From positions 404-7,972 of the forward strand of contig DKBO01000119.1 in assembly GCA_002448975.1 (NCBI GenBank): 7,569 bases of DNA, written 5' to 3'. The DNA is from Nitrospiraceae bacterium UBA6898. GTDB lineage: Bacteria > Nitrospirota > Thermodesulfovibrionia > Thermodesulfovibrionales > UBA6898. Both the position numbers and the translations under genes were made by a program. Of this stretch, positions 1-6,432 are shown one piece after another. The notes beneath the pieces are model-generated. The model had not been told where the DNA came from and did no database searches. It saw only the letters and a program-made list of their open reading frames with translations. Position 1 is the first letter of the stretch; every line of letters starts with the position of its first letter.

Positions 1-24
1 CATTCAGCAATATTACTAGCTTTA
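1..24 (+). repeat. 24-bp exact direct repeat, copy 1
   Basis: These 24 bases are identical to 637-660. They encode the closing strand (FSNITSF) of an FN3-like domain that lies mostly upstream of the window. The copies are 636 bp (212 codons) apart and in frame, so they are internal coding repeats of the same protein. The true repeat may extend further upstream, out of view. Confidence 0.85.
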
Positions 25-671
25 GTGTGGTTCTTGCGTTACCGGGTGCTCCGACGCTTGTTGCACCAGCTGATACCAGTACGGTGACGACCGCTACTCC
101 AACGTATCAGTGGAGCGCCGCAACGGGAGCGGTAACCAACTACCGGTTAGTCGTGCTGAATGGAGCCGTGGAAGTGCTGAACGCATTATATACGCCAACA
201 GTCGCTGGTTGTAGCGGCGGCGGCACCTGTGCCGTAACGCCGACTACGGCGCTTACGAATGCAGGGTACACATGGCACGTAAATGCAGAAAACGTTGTTG
301 GTGCTGGCCCCTTGAGTGCGACTTGGTCTTTTACCGTTTCCATAGCAACAGCACCCACGACAGCAGCGACCGCAATAGCGCCGATTGGCAATATAGCGAC
401 AACGACGCCGCAATACAAGTGGACACCAGTGCCGGGAGCAACGTCGTATTATCTGCAGGTGTATGACCCTACTGTGGGCTATCGTATCCAAACAGTGTAC
501 GCCGTGGGGCCGGGCGCAGGGCAGGTGGACTGCACGACCGTGCCGGGTGAGTGTTCGATTACGCCGGCAGTGACGCTGAACGCCGTGCCCAATCAGTGGT
601 GGAGGGTGCAGGGCCGTAACAGTCTCGGCAATGGCCCATTCAGCAATATTACTAGCTTTACGGTGAATTAG
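1..671 (+). CDS. Tandem fibronectin-III/Ig-like repeat protein, 3' end (5' truncated by window)
   Basis: The reading frame is open from the window edge (first full codon at position 3) to TAG at 669-671, so this is the C-terminal part of a longer protein. The GTG at 27 lies inside a repeat and is not a credible start. Two domains of about 100-106 residues are visible. They share a strand pattern: a 'TPxYxW' strand, a G-A-x-x-Y turn followed by a 'Y-x-L-x-V' strand, a cysteine pair separated by 5 to 6 residues (GCSGGGTC and DCTTVPGEC), a 'W-x-V' strand, an 'N-x-x-G-x-GP' turn and a closing 'SFTV' strand. This resembles extracellular FN3 or Ig-like beta-sandwich modules, probably with one small disulfide-closed loop each. 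The protein ends right after the last strand, with no membrane anchor or sorting signal. The gene is about 58% GC in a sampled 60-bp stretch, higher than the genes downstream. A role in adhesion or as a surface or structural protein is inference; the N-terminal catalytic or anchoring part, if any, is outside the window. Confidence 0.8.
   Translation, partial: FSNITSFSVVLALPGAPTLVAPADTSTVTTATPTYQWSAATGAVTNYRLVVLNGAVEVLNALYTPTVAGCSGGGTCAVTPTTALTNAGYTWHVNAENVVGAGPLSATWSFTVSIATAPTTAATAIAPIGNIATTTPQYKWTPVPGATSYYLQVYDPTVGYRIQTVYAVGPGAGQVDCTTVPGECSITPAVTLNAVPNQWWRVQGRNSLGNGPFSNITSFTVN
637..660 (+). repeat. 24-bp exact direct repeat, copy 2
   Basis: This is the second copy of the 24 bases at 1-24, encoding the same closing strand in the last FN3-like domain before the stop codon. 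The domain between them ends in a different sequence (GPLSATWSFTV), so the exact identity skips one domain. That suggests a two-domain unit of about 212 residues that was duplicated. Confidence 0.85.
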
Positions 672-872
672 AAGCATAGGTTTGGTTTGTTAGTGTCTTG
701 ATTGATAGCGCCGAGGCTTATGCCTCATCGCCTCGGCGCTATCAAAAATTGTAAGTATCTCAAGATCTTCTTCCCGTGTTACTCAATCCTTGACCAGAGC
801 TTTATCTCTAGCGGTGAACGCAGAACATCTTTATCGAACAAATTCAAGCCTAAGACTCTCTTGCTGATACTA
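672..872 (+). other. 201-bp intergenic region between the FN3-like gene and the beta-helix gene
   Basis: This non-coding stretch contains a strong inverted repeat (702-745) and about 127 bp of leader before the beta-helix start. The beta-helix frame is open back to 702, but those upstream codons have no start codon preceded by a ribosome site and overlap the hairpin, so they are not counted as coding. I looked for -35/-10 and -24/-12 promoter pairs and saw none that are convincing. A promoter for the downstream operon is expected here from the layout but cannot be placed. Confidence 0.5.
702..745 (+). terminator. Perfect 16-bp inverted repeat, probable transcription end or attenuator hairpin
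   Basis: The arms 702-717 and 730-745 are perfect reverse complements, 16 bp long, with a GC-rich core (gcgccgaggc) and a 12-nt loop. The position, 30 bp after the stop of the FN3-like gene, suits a terminator. However, the downstream arm is followed by AAAAATT and not a T-run, and the opposite strand also lacks a T-run. It is therefore not a canonical intrinsic terminator in either direction. The left-arm bases 713-717 (gaggc) can also pair with a second gcctc at 721-725, giving an alternative small hairpin. It could be a Rho-type end structure, an mRNA-stabilising hairpin or an attenuator for the genes downstream. Confidence 0.55.
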
Positions 873-2450
873 ATGAAAAAACTCCTCCCTCTTCTTATAT
901 TGTTTATTTATTGCTCGTCAAGTTTTGGGGGTGAAACTCCAAAGCATCCGAATAGGCAAAACTTTAGTGTCTTTTCCTACGGCGCTGTCGGTGATGGGAT
1001 TAAGGATGATACACCAGCCTTTCAGGCAGCTGTCAGTGCAGCAAGTGCTGCAGGCGGCGGCGATGTAATTGTGCCCCGCCCTCCTGTTTCATATTATCTC
1101 GCGGACACGCTGAACATGAAAGACAATGTCAGACTCATCGGCACCGGCAGACCCCTTCTGAAAATCGGAGATTCAAAATTTATTAATGCAAGCGGGAAAA
1201 ACATGGAAATCAGCAACTTTCGTATTGAAAGCGATAAGAATAACGGTGTGCAGTGTATAGAAGTCAGATCAAATCTCTTTTTTCACTGGGGGCAGTCGGA
1301 GAACATCCGCATTGATAATAATGAGTTCCGAAACTGTAAAATGGGGATTAAGTCAGCTCACTTCTCAAAAAAAGTGGTTATCGAAAATAATATTTTTGAA
1401 GACTGCACGTACGGAATGTATCTTTATAATATCCAAGATTTCAAAATCCTGAAAAATATATTCAAAAAAACACGGCGACCAATAGAAACGTATAATGCTC
1501 GGCGGACAGTTATTAGCGATAATCAAATTGAAGGCAGTCGGTCCGGCACCATAGTAGGGATCATGCTGGGAACAAACAGGACCTATGATTCGGACGGGCC
1601 TAGCGACAATGTGGTAACCCGAAATACAGTCCTTCATACACAAGAAGAAGGCATCATGTTTGAGGAAGTCGTTGCGAATGCCTTTGTCTCTGGCGGCATT
1701 GTGACATCGGCAACATCTATGACATTGTCTGAAAGCACTAAAACGTGGAAGGTTGCTTCCGGCAACATTCTCAACGATACCGGGTTTGTGAAAAACAGGG
1801 ATGTTATCCTTGTATCAGGCAAGGGGGAGGGTCAGCATCGGAAAGTTGTCGCAAATACGTCCGACACCCTGACCATCGATAAAGCGTGGGAAGTAATTCC
1901 CGATAAGACTACAAAGTACGTTATTGTAAAGGCGATAAAGAACAATCAGATTACTGATAACTACATTGAAGATACCGGCAGGCAGGGCATATTGATCTAC
2001 GGACCATCTATTGGCAATACGATTAGCGGTAATACCATAAAAAATGGGGGGATGGACAAGGGCTATAGCGGTATTGGACTCGTTGGGACCTCGGGGCAAG
2101 GAGGCAATAAAGAAGCGCGCCATCCGTCAGTCGGCAATATGGTGCTCCGGAATAAGATTTCGGGATCAAATCAGGCAGGCATTCAAGTTTTTCAGGTTAA
2201 TTATTGGAAATCTGATTTTTCAAACCTGAATAATCAGATCGAGGGGAACAGTATTTCCGATGTGCCTGATGGGGTGCTCATTCAGAGTGCTAAGTATACG
2301 TTGGTCGGTGCAAACGACATTTCCTCGGTCCGAACGGGCATAAGAGAAGAAAAAGCTTCAGATCATACGGTTGTTGATAAGAAGAACCGTATAACGCAAT
2401 ACGACTTCAAGGACATTGTTATAAGTGGGCAGCATACCTCGCGCGAATGA
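873..2450 (+). CDS. Exported right-handed parallel beta-helix protein (pectate-lyase-3-like N-terminus)
   Basis: The protein is 525 residues from the ATG at 873, chosen because it begins a clear Sec signal peptide: MKK, then a hydrophobic run to about residue 17, with a likely cut near SSSFG-G (residues 15-20). C14 is preceded by Y, a poor lipobox. Residues 31-57 match the opening of the Pectate_lyase_3 family (YGAVGDGxxDDTxAFQxAV), followed by a G-rich loop and the VIVP strand. Residues about 110-266 and 355-515 show repeated beta-helix coils (patterns such as I-x-N-N-x-F-x-x-C and I-x-x-N-x-I). Residues about 267-353 interrupt the helix with an inserted beta domain. No catalytic residues can be assigned with confidence. 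The likely place of action is the periplasm or cell surface, on a polysaccharide, as a lyase, epimerase, hydrolase or binding protein. The gene ends 3 bp before the permease gene, so co-transcription is very likely. No strong Shine-Dalgarno precedes the start. Confidence 0.85.
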   Translation: MKKLLPLLILFIYCSSSFGGETPKHPNRQNFSVFSYGAVGDGIKDDTPAFQAAVSAASAAGGGDVIVPRPPVSYYLADTLNMKDNVRLIGTGRPLLKIGDSKFINASGKNMEISNFRIESDKNNGVQCIEVRSNLFFHWGQSENIRIDNNEFRNCKMGIKSAHFSKKVVIENNIFEDCTYGMYLYNIQDFKILKNIFKKTRRPIETYNARRTVISDNQIEGSRSGTIVGIMLGTNRTYDSDGPSDNVVTRNTVLHTQEEGIMFEEVVANAFVSGGIVTSATSMTLSESTKTWKVASGNILNDTGFVKNRDVILVSGKGEGQHRKVVANTSDTLTIDKAWEVIPDKTTKYVIVKAIKNNQITDNYIEDTGRQGILIYGPSIGNTISGNTIKNGGMDKGYSGIGLVGTSGQGGNKEARHPSVGNMVLRNKISGSNQAGIQVFQVNYWKSDFSNLNNQIEGNSISDVPDGVLIQSAKYTLVGANDISSVRTGIREEKASDHTVVDKKNRITQYDFKDIVISGQHTSRE

Positions 2451-2453
2451 CGT

Positions 2454-3284
2454 ATGGCTAATAGTAACCGTATAATTATCGAAGCCGGCAGGACAGAACT
2501 CCACTACTGGAAGGACCTGTGGCGATACCGGGAGCTGTTTTACTTCCTCTCCTGGCGAGATATCCTTGTCCGTTACAAGCAGACGGCTGTCGGTATTGCC
2601 TGGGCATTGCTGCGGCCATTCCTTACCATGGTGGTCTTTACGGTTGTCTTCAGCAAGTTGGCAAAATTACCCTCTGAAGGCAATGCACCCTATCCGGTCA
2701 TGGTCTTTGCAGCCATGCTGCCCTGGCAGTTCTTTGCCAATTCCCTTGCAGAGGCCAGCAACAGCCTTGTGGGAAACGCGAACCTGATCTCCAAGATCTA
2801 TTTCCCTCGCCTGATTATCCCGGCTAGTTCGGTTATCACCAGCTTCGTGGACTTCGTTATATCCGGTCTTATTCTACTTAGCCTTATGATCTGGTATCAA
2901 TTTGTACCTGGCTGGCGTATCGTTACTCTGCCGTTTTTTATCTGTATTGCCTTTGCTGCATCTATGGGTATAGGTCTCTGGCTTACGGCTCTCAATGTCA
3001 AATACCGTGATTTTCGCTATATCGTTCCCTTCATTGTCCAGTTCGGTTTGTATATATCACCTGTTGGGTTTTCCAGCAGCATTGTCCCTGACAAATGGCG
3101 TTTGCTCTACTCCCTTAATCCTATGGTAGGAGTGATTGACGGCTTCCGCTGGGCGATCCTCGGTCAGGAAAGCAAGATATTTCTGCCGGGTTTTATCATC
3201 TCTATGATCATTGTCGCCATCTTCCTCGTCACCGGCATTCTGTATTTCAGGAAAACAGAAAAAACCTTCGCGGATGTGATTTAA
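2454..3284 (+). CDS. wzm: ABC-2 type polysaccharide export permease (Wzm/KpsM/TagG family)
   Basis: This 276-residue integral inner-membrane protein has the usual length for the family. It starts with an amphipathic N-terminal stretch (about 16-45, including RDILVRYKQTAVGIAW at 35-50). About six membrane segments follow, near 47-69, 79-99, 120-148, 158-180, 190-208 and 244-264. Family landmarks visible are LLRPFLTM (52-59), SKIYFPR (113-119), LNVKYRDFR (180-188), the S-P-V-G-F stretch (202-206) and SLNPM (220-224). It would form the channel, as a homodimer with the ATPase encoded next, moving lipid-linked O-antigen or capsular glycan from cytoplasm to periplasm. Its ATG lies 3 bp after the beta-helix stop, and 3 bp separate its stop from the ATPase start, consistent with translational coupling. 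No strong ribosome site is visible. Whether the cargo is O-antigen, capsule or another glycan cannot be told from this gene. Confidence 0.93.
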   Translation: MANSNRIIIEAGRTELHYWKDLWRYRELFYFLSWRDILVRYKQTAVGIAWALLRPFLTMVVFTVVFSKLAKLPSEGNAPYPVMVFAAMLPWQFFANSLAEASNSLVGNANLISKIYFPRLIIPASSVITSFVDFVISGLILLSLMIWYQFVPGWRIVTLPFFICIAFAASMGIGLWLTALNVKYRDFRYIVPFIVQFGLYISPVGFSSSIVPDKWRLLYSLNPMVGVIDGFRWAILGQESKIFLPGFIISMIIVAIFLVTGILYFRKTEKTFADVI

Positions 3285-3287
3285 ATT

Positions 3288-4556
3288 ATGAGCGATACCG
3301 TCATAAAAGTTGACAATCTATCGAAGAAGTACGTTATTCGCCACGAGCAGCGTGAACGGTACACTGCCCTCCGCGATGTTATGACCCGTGGCGTTAAGAA
3401 TTTCGGCAAAAGACTGCTTGCCCCTTTCACACCTGACTCTTCACCTTTCACCGCCTCTCAAGAAGATTTCTGGGCGCTAAAGGACGTTTCCTTCGAGATC
3501 AAGCAGGGTGACCGGGTTGGTATAATCGGCAGAAATGGAGCGGGCAAATCGACCCTTCTGAAGCTCCTCAGCAGGATAACTGAACCGACAACGGGGCGGA
3601 TCGAGATAACAGGTAGGGTCGCTAGCCTTCTTGAAGTCGGTACGGGCTTTCATCCTGAACTCACGGGCAGAGAAAATATTTATCTTAATGGCGCAATCCT
3701 CGGCATGGCTAGGGCCGAAATCAAGAAGAAGTTTGACGAGATAGTAGCCTTTGCGGAGATAGAGAAGTTCCTCGATACGCCTGTCAAGCGATATTCATCT
3801 GGTATGTATGTAAGGTTGGCCTTTGCTGTGGCTGCACATCTCGAACCGGAGATCCTGATTGTCGATGAGGTGCTGGCTGTCGGGGATGCACAGTTTCAGA
3901 AGAAGTGTTTGGGGAAGATGGAGGAAGTGAGTAGAAACTGGGGGAAAACGTTGTTATTCGTCAGTCATAACTTGAATGCTATTAATGCCTTGTGCAGTTC
4001 GGCTAAACTTCTCGAAAACGGTGTAATGAAGTATCAGGGCCACGTATCGTCTGCAATAGAAAAGTATTTGATAACCCATTCGTCGAATGAGAAAAATATT
4101 TCGCAGTATAGACTGACTAAGGTACTGGAAGATGTTTATTTTGAAAGTATTGAAATGGTGTCGGCTAATAACAGGCTATTTTATAACGATGATGTTAAAT
4201 TTAAATTGACTATCGCGTCAAAGAGGGCCGTCAAAAAGCTATCAATTGGTGGTACTATTTTCAATAGTATGGGGACCCCGATAGGAGCCTTTGTGAGCAA
4301 TGAAATTGATATTGAAAAGAATGATCTCAAAAAAGTTGTTCTTGGCATAGCAGACACAAAGCTGTCACCAGGCTCGTATTACATGGGTTTCAGTATTGGA
4401 AGGGGCGATTTCAGAAATACAAGTAGGACCGATTATGATATAGTTATAGGAACGCCAGGATTCGAGATTTTGTCATACAACGATAAGGAAAGTATCGGGG
4501 TGTGGAACATAGAGTGGGGCAATATAATATATGATGCTTATCTTACAGAAAATTAA
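3288..4556 (+). CDS. wzt: Polysaccharide export ABC transporter ATP-binding protein with C-terminal glycan-binding-type domain (Wzt family)
   Basis: This 422-residue cytoplasmic ATPase is the partner of the preceding permease. The nucleotide-binding domain covers about 1-245. Walker A is GRNGAGKST (81-89), the ABC signature is around YSSGM (169-173), Walker B is ILIVDE (189-194) and the switch histidine is H227. The stretch SLLEVGTGFHPELTGREN (113-130) is characteristic of the O-antigen and teichoic-acid exporter subfamily. After a linker (about 246-279), residues 280-415 form a beta-rich extension of the size of the Wzt C-terminal domain. In E. coli O8 and O9a Wzt, that domain binds the modified non-reducing end of the glycan. 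Coding composition changes within the gene: about 52% GC in a sampled stretch of the ATPase part and about 30-38% in the C-terminal part. This fits a conserved motor joined to a glycan-specific, exchangeable domain. A recognition role here is inferred from the family. Confidence 0.93.
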   Translation: MSDTVIKVDNLSKKYVIRHEQRERYTALRDVMTRGVKNFGKRLLAPFTPDSSPFTASQEDFWALKDVSFEIKQGDRVGIIGRNGAGKSTLLKLLSRITEPTTGRIEITGRVASLLEVGTGFHPELTGRENIYLNGAILGMARAEIKKKFDEIVAFAEIEKFLDTPVKRYSSGMYVRLAFAVAAHLEPEILIVDEVLAVGDAQFQKKCLGKMEEVSRNWGKTLLFVSHNLNAINALCSSAKLLENGVMKYQGHVSSAIEKYLITHSSNEKNISQYRLTKVLEDVYFESIEMVSANNRLFYNDDVKFKLTIASKRAVKKLSIGGTIFNSMGTPIGAFVSNEIDIEKNDLKKVVLGIADTKLSPGSYYMGFSIGRGDFRNTSRTDYDIVIGTPGFEILSYNDKESIGVWNIEWGNIIYDAYLTEN

Positions 4557-4775
4557 CTAGCTGTGGTTATCAATCAACTATATGACTGCTGTAAGGCATA
4601 TCAAATTAGTCACAGATGAGAAGCGACCTGCTTGCAGTCGCTCAAATGCTGAACTTATCAATAGCATTAGCTCAGAATCTGGCGTTTTCAGTTGAAAATA
4701 GTCTTGCTCCTACAGCCAAACAATAAATACCTTCTAGAGTCGAGAACGAAGTAGCAACAACTCCCAAAACATAGG
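4557..4775 (+). other. 219-bp spacer between wzt and the methyltransferase gene
   Basis: There is no supported coding sequence in this AT-rich stretch. It contains a small imperfect hairpin at 4622-4642 and no clear promoter; the hexamer-like strings near 4690-4730 have wrong spacing. The gap is much larger than the 3-bp junctions upstream, so the genes from 4776 on may have their own promoter or may have been joined to the exporter genes by recombination. No JUMPstart/ops-type element was seen. Confidence 0.5.
4622..4642 (+). other. Small imperfect hairpin in the wzt downstream spacer
   Basis: The sequence agcgac...gtcgct forms a 6-bp stem that continues through a single bulged C into a short inner stem (TG with CA, about two pairs) closing a small loop. 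No T-run follows, so it is not a standard intrinsic terminator. It could be a weak transcript-end or processing structure, or chance. Confidence 0.25.
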
Positions 4776-5414
4776 ATGCACTTTAGTAAGCCGGATCAAT
4801 ATAGCGACCATGTCAGAACTGACTTGGTAGAAATGCTACCTGTGACATGTGGCAGATTTCTTGATGTCGGATGCGGCACTGGCGGGACACTTGAGCTGAT
4901 AAAAAGTAGAGGAGCTGCATATACTGCTGGTGTTGATATCGATGCAGAGAGCATTAAAAAAGCTAAAAACAGACTGTTGGATTCGGTAATTGTTGCAGAT
5001 ATAGAAAAAGACGATTTGCCATATACAGAAAAAGAGTTTGATTGCATCATTCTCGCAGATGTGCTTGAACACCTCTATGATCCCTGGAAGGTGCTAAAGG
5101 AAATTACAAAGTATCTTGCTGATACCGGCTATATTCTGTTGAGTTTTCCTAACGTCAAATATTACAAAGTACTGCGCAGGTTAATTTTTCATGACGAATG
5201 GACGTATGTTGATGCAGGAATTCTCGACATCACGCATATCAGGTTTTTTACTTTGAAGGAGATTGATCGGCTATTGGCTGTTGCCGGATTGAAAACTGTG
5301 CAGATGAAGAAGCATATTGTTTCAAGTCAGAGAATGCGATTGTTGAATAAACTATTAATAAACAAGCTGGATAGCTTTCTTGCTTACCAGTATCACATAT
5401 TGGCAAAGAAATAA
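4776..5414 (+). CDS. Class I SAM-dependent methyltransferase of polysaccharide-cluster type
   Basis: The predicted protein has 212 residues and a Rossmann-type methyltransferase fold. Motif I, FLDVGCGTG (28-36), binds SAM. The acidic end of strand 2 is GVDID (52-56, D54 likely contacting the ribose), VADIE (73-77) supplies the adenine-side acid, and FDCIILADVLEHL (88-100) is motif IV. The DITHIRFFTLKEI stretch (151-163) is typical of methyltransferases found in O-antigen and other glycan loci (Methyltransf_23-like). The likely role is methylation of a sugar or of the growing glycan in the cytoplasm, but the acceptor cannot be read from the sequence. ATG 4776 is the first start in the frame after the in-frame stop at 4752. 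The nearby 'agg' sits too close to the start to be a good ribosome site. A 23-bp gap leads to the glycosyltransferase gene. Confidence 0.85.
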   Translation: MHFSKPDQYSDHVRTDLVEMLPVTCGRFLDVGCGTGGTLELIKSRGAAYTAGVDIDAESIKKAKNRLLDSVIVADIEKDDLPYTEKEFDCIILADVLEHLYDPWKVLKEITKYLADTGYILLSFPNVKYYKVLRRLIFHDEWTYVDAGILDITHIRFFTLKEIDRLLAVAGLKTVQMKKHIVSSQRMRLLNKLLINKLDSFLAYQYHILAKK

Positions 5415-5429
5415 AATTGTAAATGTATT

Positions 5430-5433
5430 AAGG
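5430..5433 (+). promoter_or_regulatory. Ribosome binding site for the GTG-started glycosyltransferase
   Basis: AAGG lies 4 bases before GTG 5438. An in-frame stop at 5429-5431 rules out any start further upstream, and the N-terminal beta strand of the GT-A fold begins within a few residues of the GTG. This supports GTG as the true start. Confidence 0.45.
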
Positions 5434-5437
5434 CCTA

Positions 5438-6358
5438 GTGACAAATATTCAGCTATCAATAATAATTGTCTCTTTTAATACTAGAGAATTATTAATGACC
5501 TGCTTGCGTTCCATTTACTCAACGGTACGTAATGTTTCTTACGAAATAGTCGTTGTTGACAATGCCTCTACAGATGGCAGCGTAGAGATGCTAAAAAAAG
5601 ATTTTAAGCAAGTTACACTGATTGAGAACCCGCAAAATACAGGCTTCTCCTGCGCCAATAATAAAGGTATCAGACATGCTCGTGGAAGTTATATACTTCT
5701 ACTTAATAGCGATATTTTTTTGAAAGATTCTGCAATTGACAATCTAATGCAGTTTATAAAGGACTATCCAGAAGCAGCTGCTGTTGGCCCGAAAGTTCTA
5801 AATAAAGACGGTACATTGCAGAGCTGTGGCTTTTGTTTCCCCTCTGTTTTATTGGCGCTTATTGAACTCTTTCGTATTCCGAAATTGATTAGCATTTTAA
5901 CATTGCGCCGTTTATTCCCAAAATATTATTGGACTGATAGTACGAGTAGAAAGGTTAATTGGATTAGTGGATGCTGCATGCTCTTACGCAGGGATAAATT
6001 AGATAAGATAGGATTCCTATCTGAAGATTTTTTTATGTATTATGAGGATTTGGAGTGGTGTCTCAGATCCTGGAAGCTAGGCTTTGAAATCTGGTACTGT
6101 GCTTGCGCTGAGGTTTTGCATTATAACAGTTCAGCACCACTTTCTAATAGAACAGAGGTGACGCGCATCAGCGCTAAGATATTTTATAAAAAAACCAATA
6201 GTGTCCTAAAGGGTTTTATAATAACTTTCATACACATGCTCTTTATTCTGACAAGATTGCTGGCTCTTTATATGCGATCAGGTACTGCGCAGGAGGTTCT
6301 AAGCACTTCGGGACACTTGAAAGATGAAGCCAGCTTTCTAAAGTTCTTAGTAAAATAG
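5438..6358 (+). CDS. Family 2 glycosyltransferase, rhamnosyltransferase (WbbL)-like
   Basis: This 306-residue inverting GT-A enzyme transfers a sugar from a nucleotide donor onto the growing glycan at the cytoplasmic face of the membrane. It starts directly with the first strand, LSIIIVSFN (6-14). VVVDNASTDGS (38-48) is the nucleotide-binding motif. NTGFSCANNKGI (67-78) and LLLNSD (87-92) follow, with N90-S91-D92 in the place of the metal-binding DxD. WISGCCMLLRRD (175-186) and FFMYYEDLEWCLR (198-210, with the candidate catalytic-base region ED-x-E) complete the fold, and HY-x-S comes soon after. These together are the pattern of WbbL-like rhamnosyltransferases, although the sugar is not certain. 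A hydrophobic C-terminal segment (about 255-277) could anchor or dock it to the membrane. The start is GTG. The gene is AT-rich compared with the exporter genes. It lies 23 bp after the first methyltransferase gene and 74 bp before the second. Confidence 0.9.
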   Translation: MTNIQLSIIIVSFNTRELLMTCLRSIYSTVRNVSYEIVVVDNASTDGSVEMLKKDFKQVTLIENPQNTGFSCANNKGIRHARGSYILLLNSDIFLKDSAIDNLMQFIKDYPEAAAVGPKVLNKDGTLQSCGFCFPSVLLALIELFRIPKLISILTLRRLFPKYYWTDSTSRKVNWISGCCMLLRRDKLDKIGFLSEDFFMYYEDLEWCLRSWKLGFEIWYCACAEVLHYNSSAPLSNRTEVTRISAKIFYKKTNSVLKGFIITFIHMLFILTRLLALYMRSGTAQEVLSTSGHLKDEASFLKFLVK

Positions 6359-6432
6359 TGTCTCTAGTTTAAAGAGACTCAGGAGTCTACATATAACCTA
6401 TCATAAAATACTCCAACAATAGCGGATGATTA

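Noticed and set aside
27..29. GTG at 27 as the start of the FN3-like protein
   Set aside because: The frame is open to the window edge, and codons before 27 encode the closing strand seen again at 637-660, so this is internal coding sequence.
186..677. Long minus-strand open frame opposite the FN3-like gene (163 codons)
   Set aside because: It is a shadow of the GC-rich repeat gene. Its translation is Cys/Arg/His-rich with no fold pattern and no ribosome site.
702..872. N-terminal extension of the beta-helix protein back to 702
   Set aside because: It would begin at an ATT codon inside the hairpin arm and put 57 residues in front of a clear signal peptide. The ATG at 873 explains the N-terminus better.
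914..926. Lipoprotein signal (Cys14) in the beta-helix protein
   Set aside because: The residue before the cysteine is tyrosine, where lipoboxes need a small residue. A signal peptidase I cut near residue 19 is more likely.
4690..4735. Promoter-like TTGAAA and TAAATA before the methyltransferase gene
   Set aside because: The two hexamers are about 24 bp apart, outside the usual 16-18 bp, and no other pairing is better.
6360..6378. Inverted repeat gtctct/agagac after the glycosyltransferase stop, and an overlapping agact/agtct pair
   Set aside because: The stems are only 5-6 bp, AT-rich and without a T-run. Pairs this short are expected by chance.
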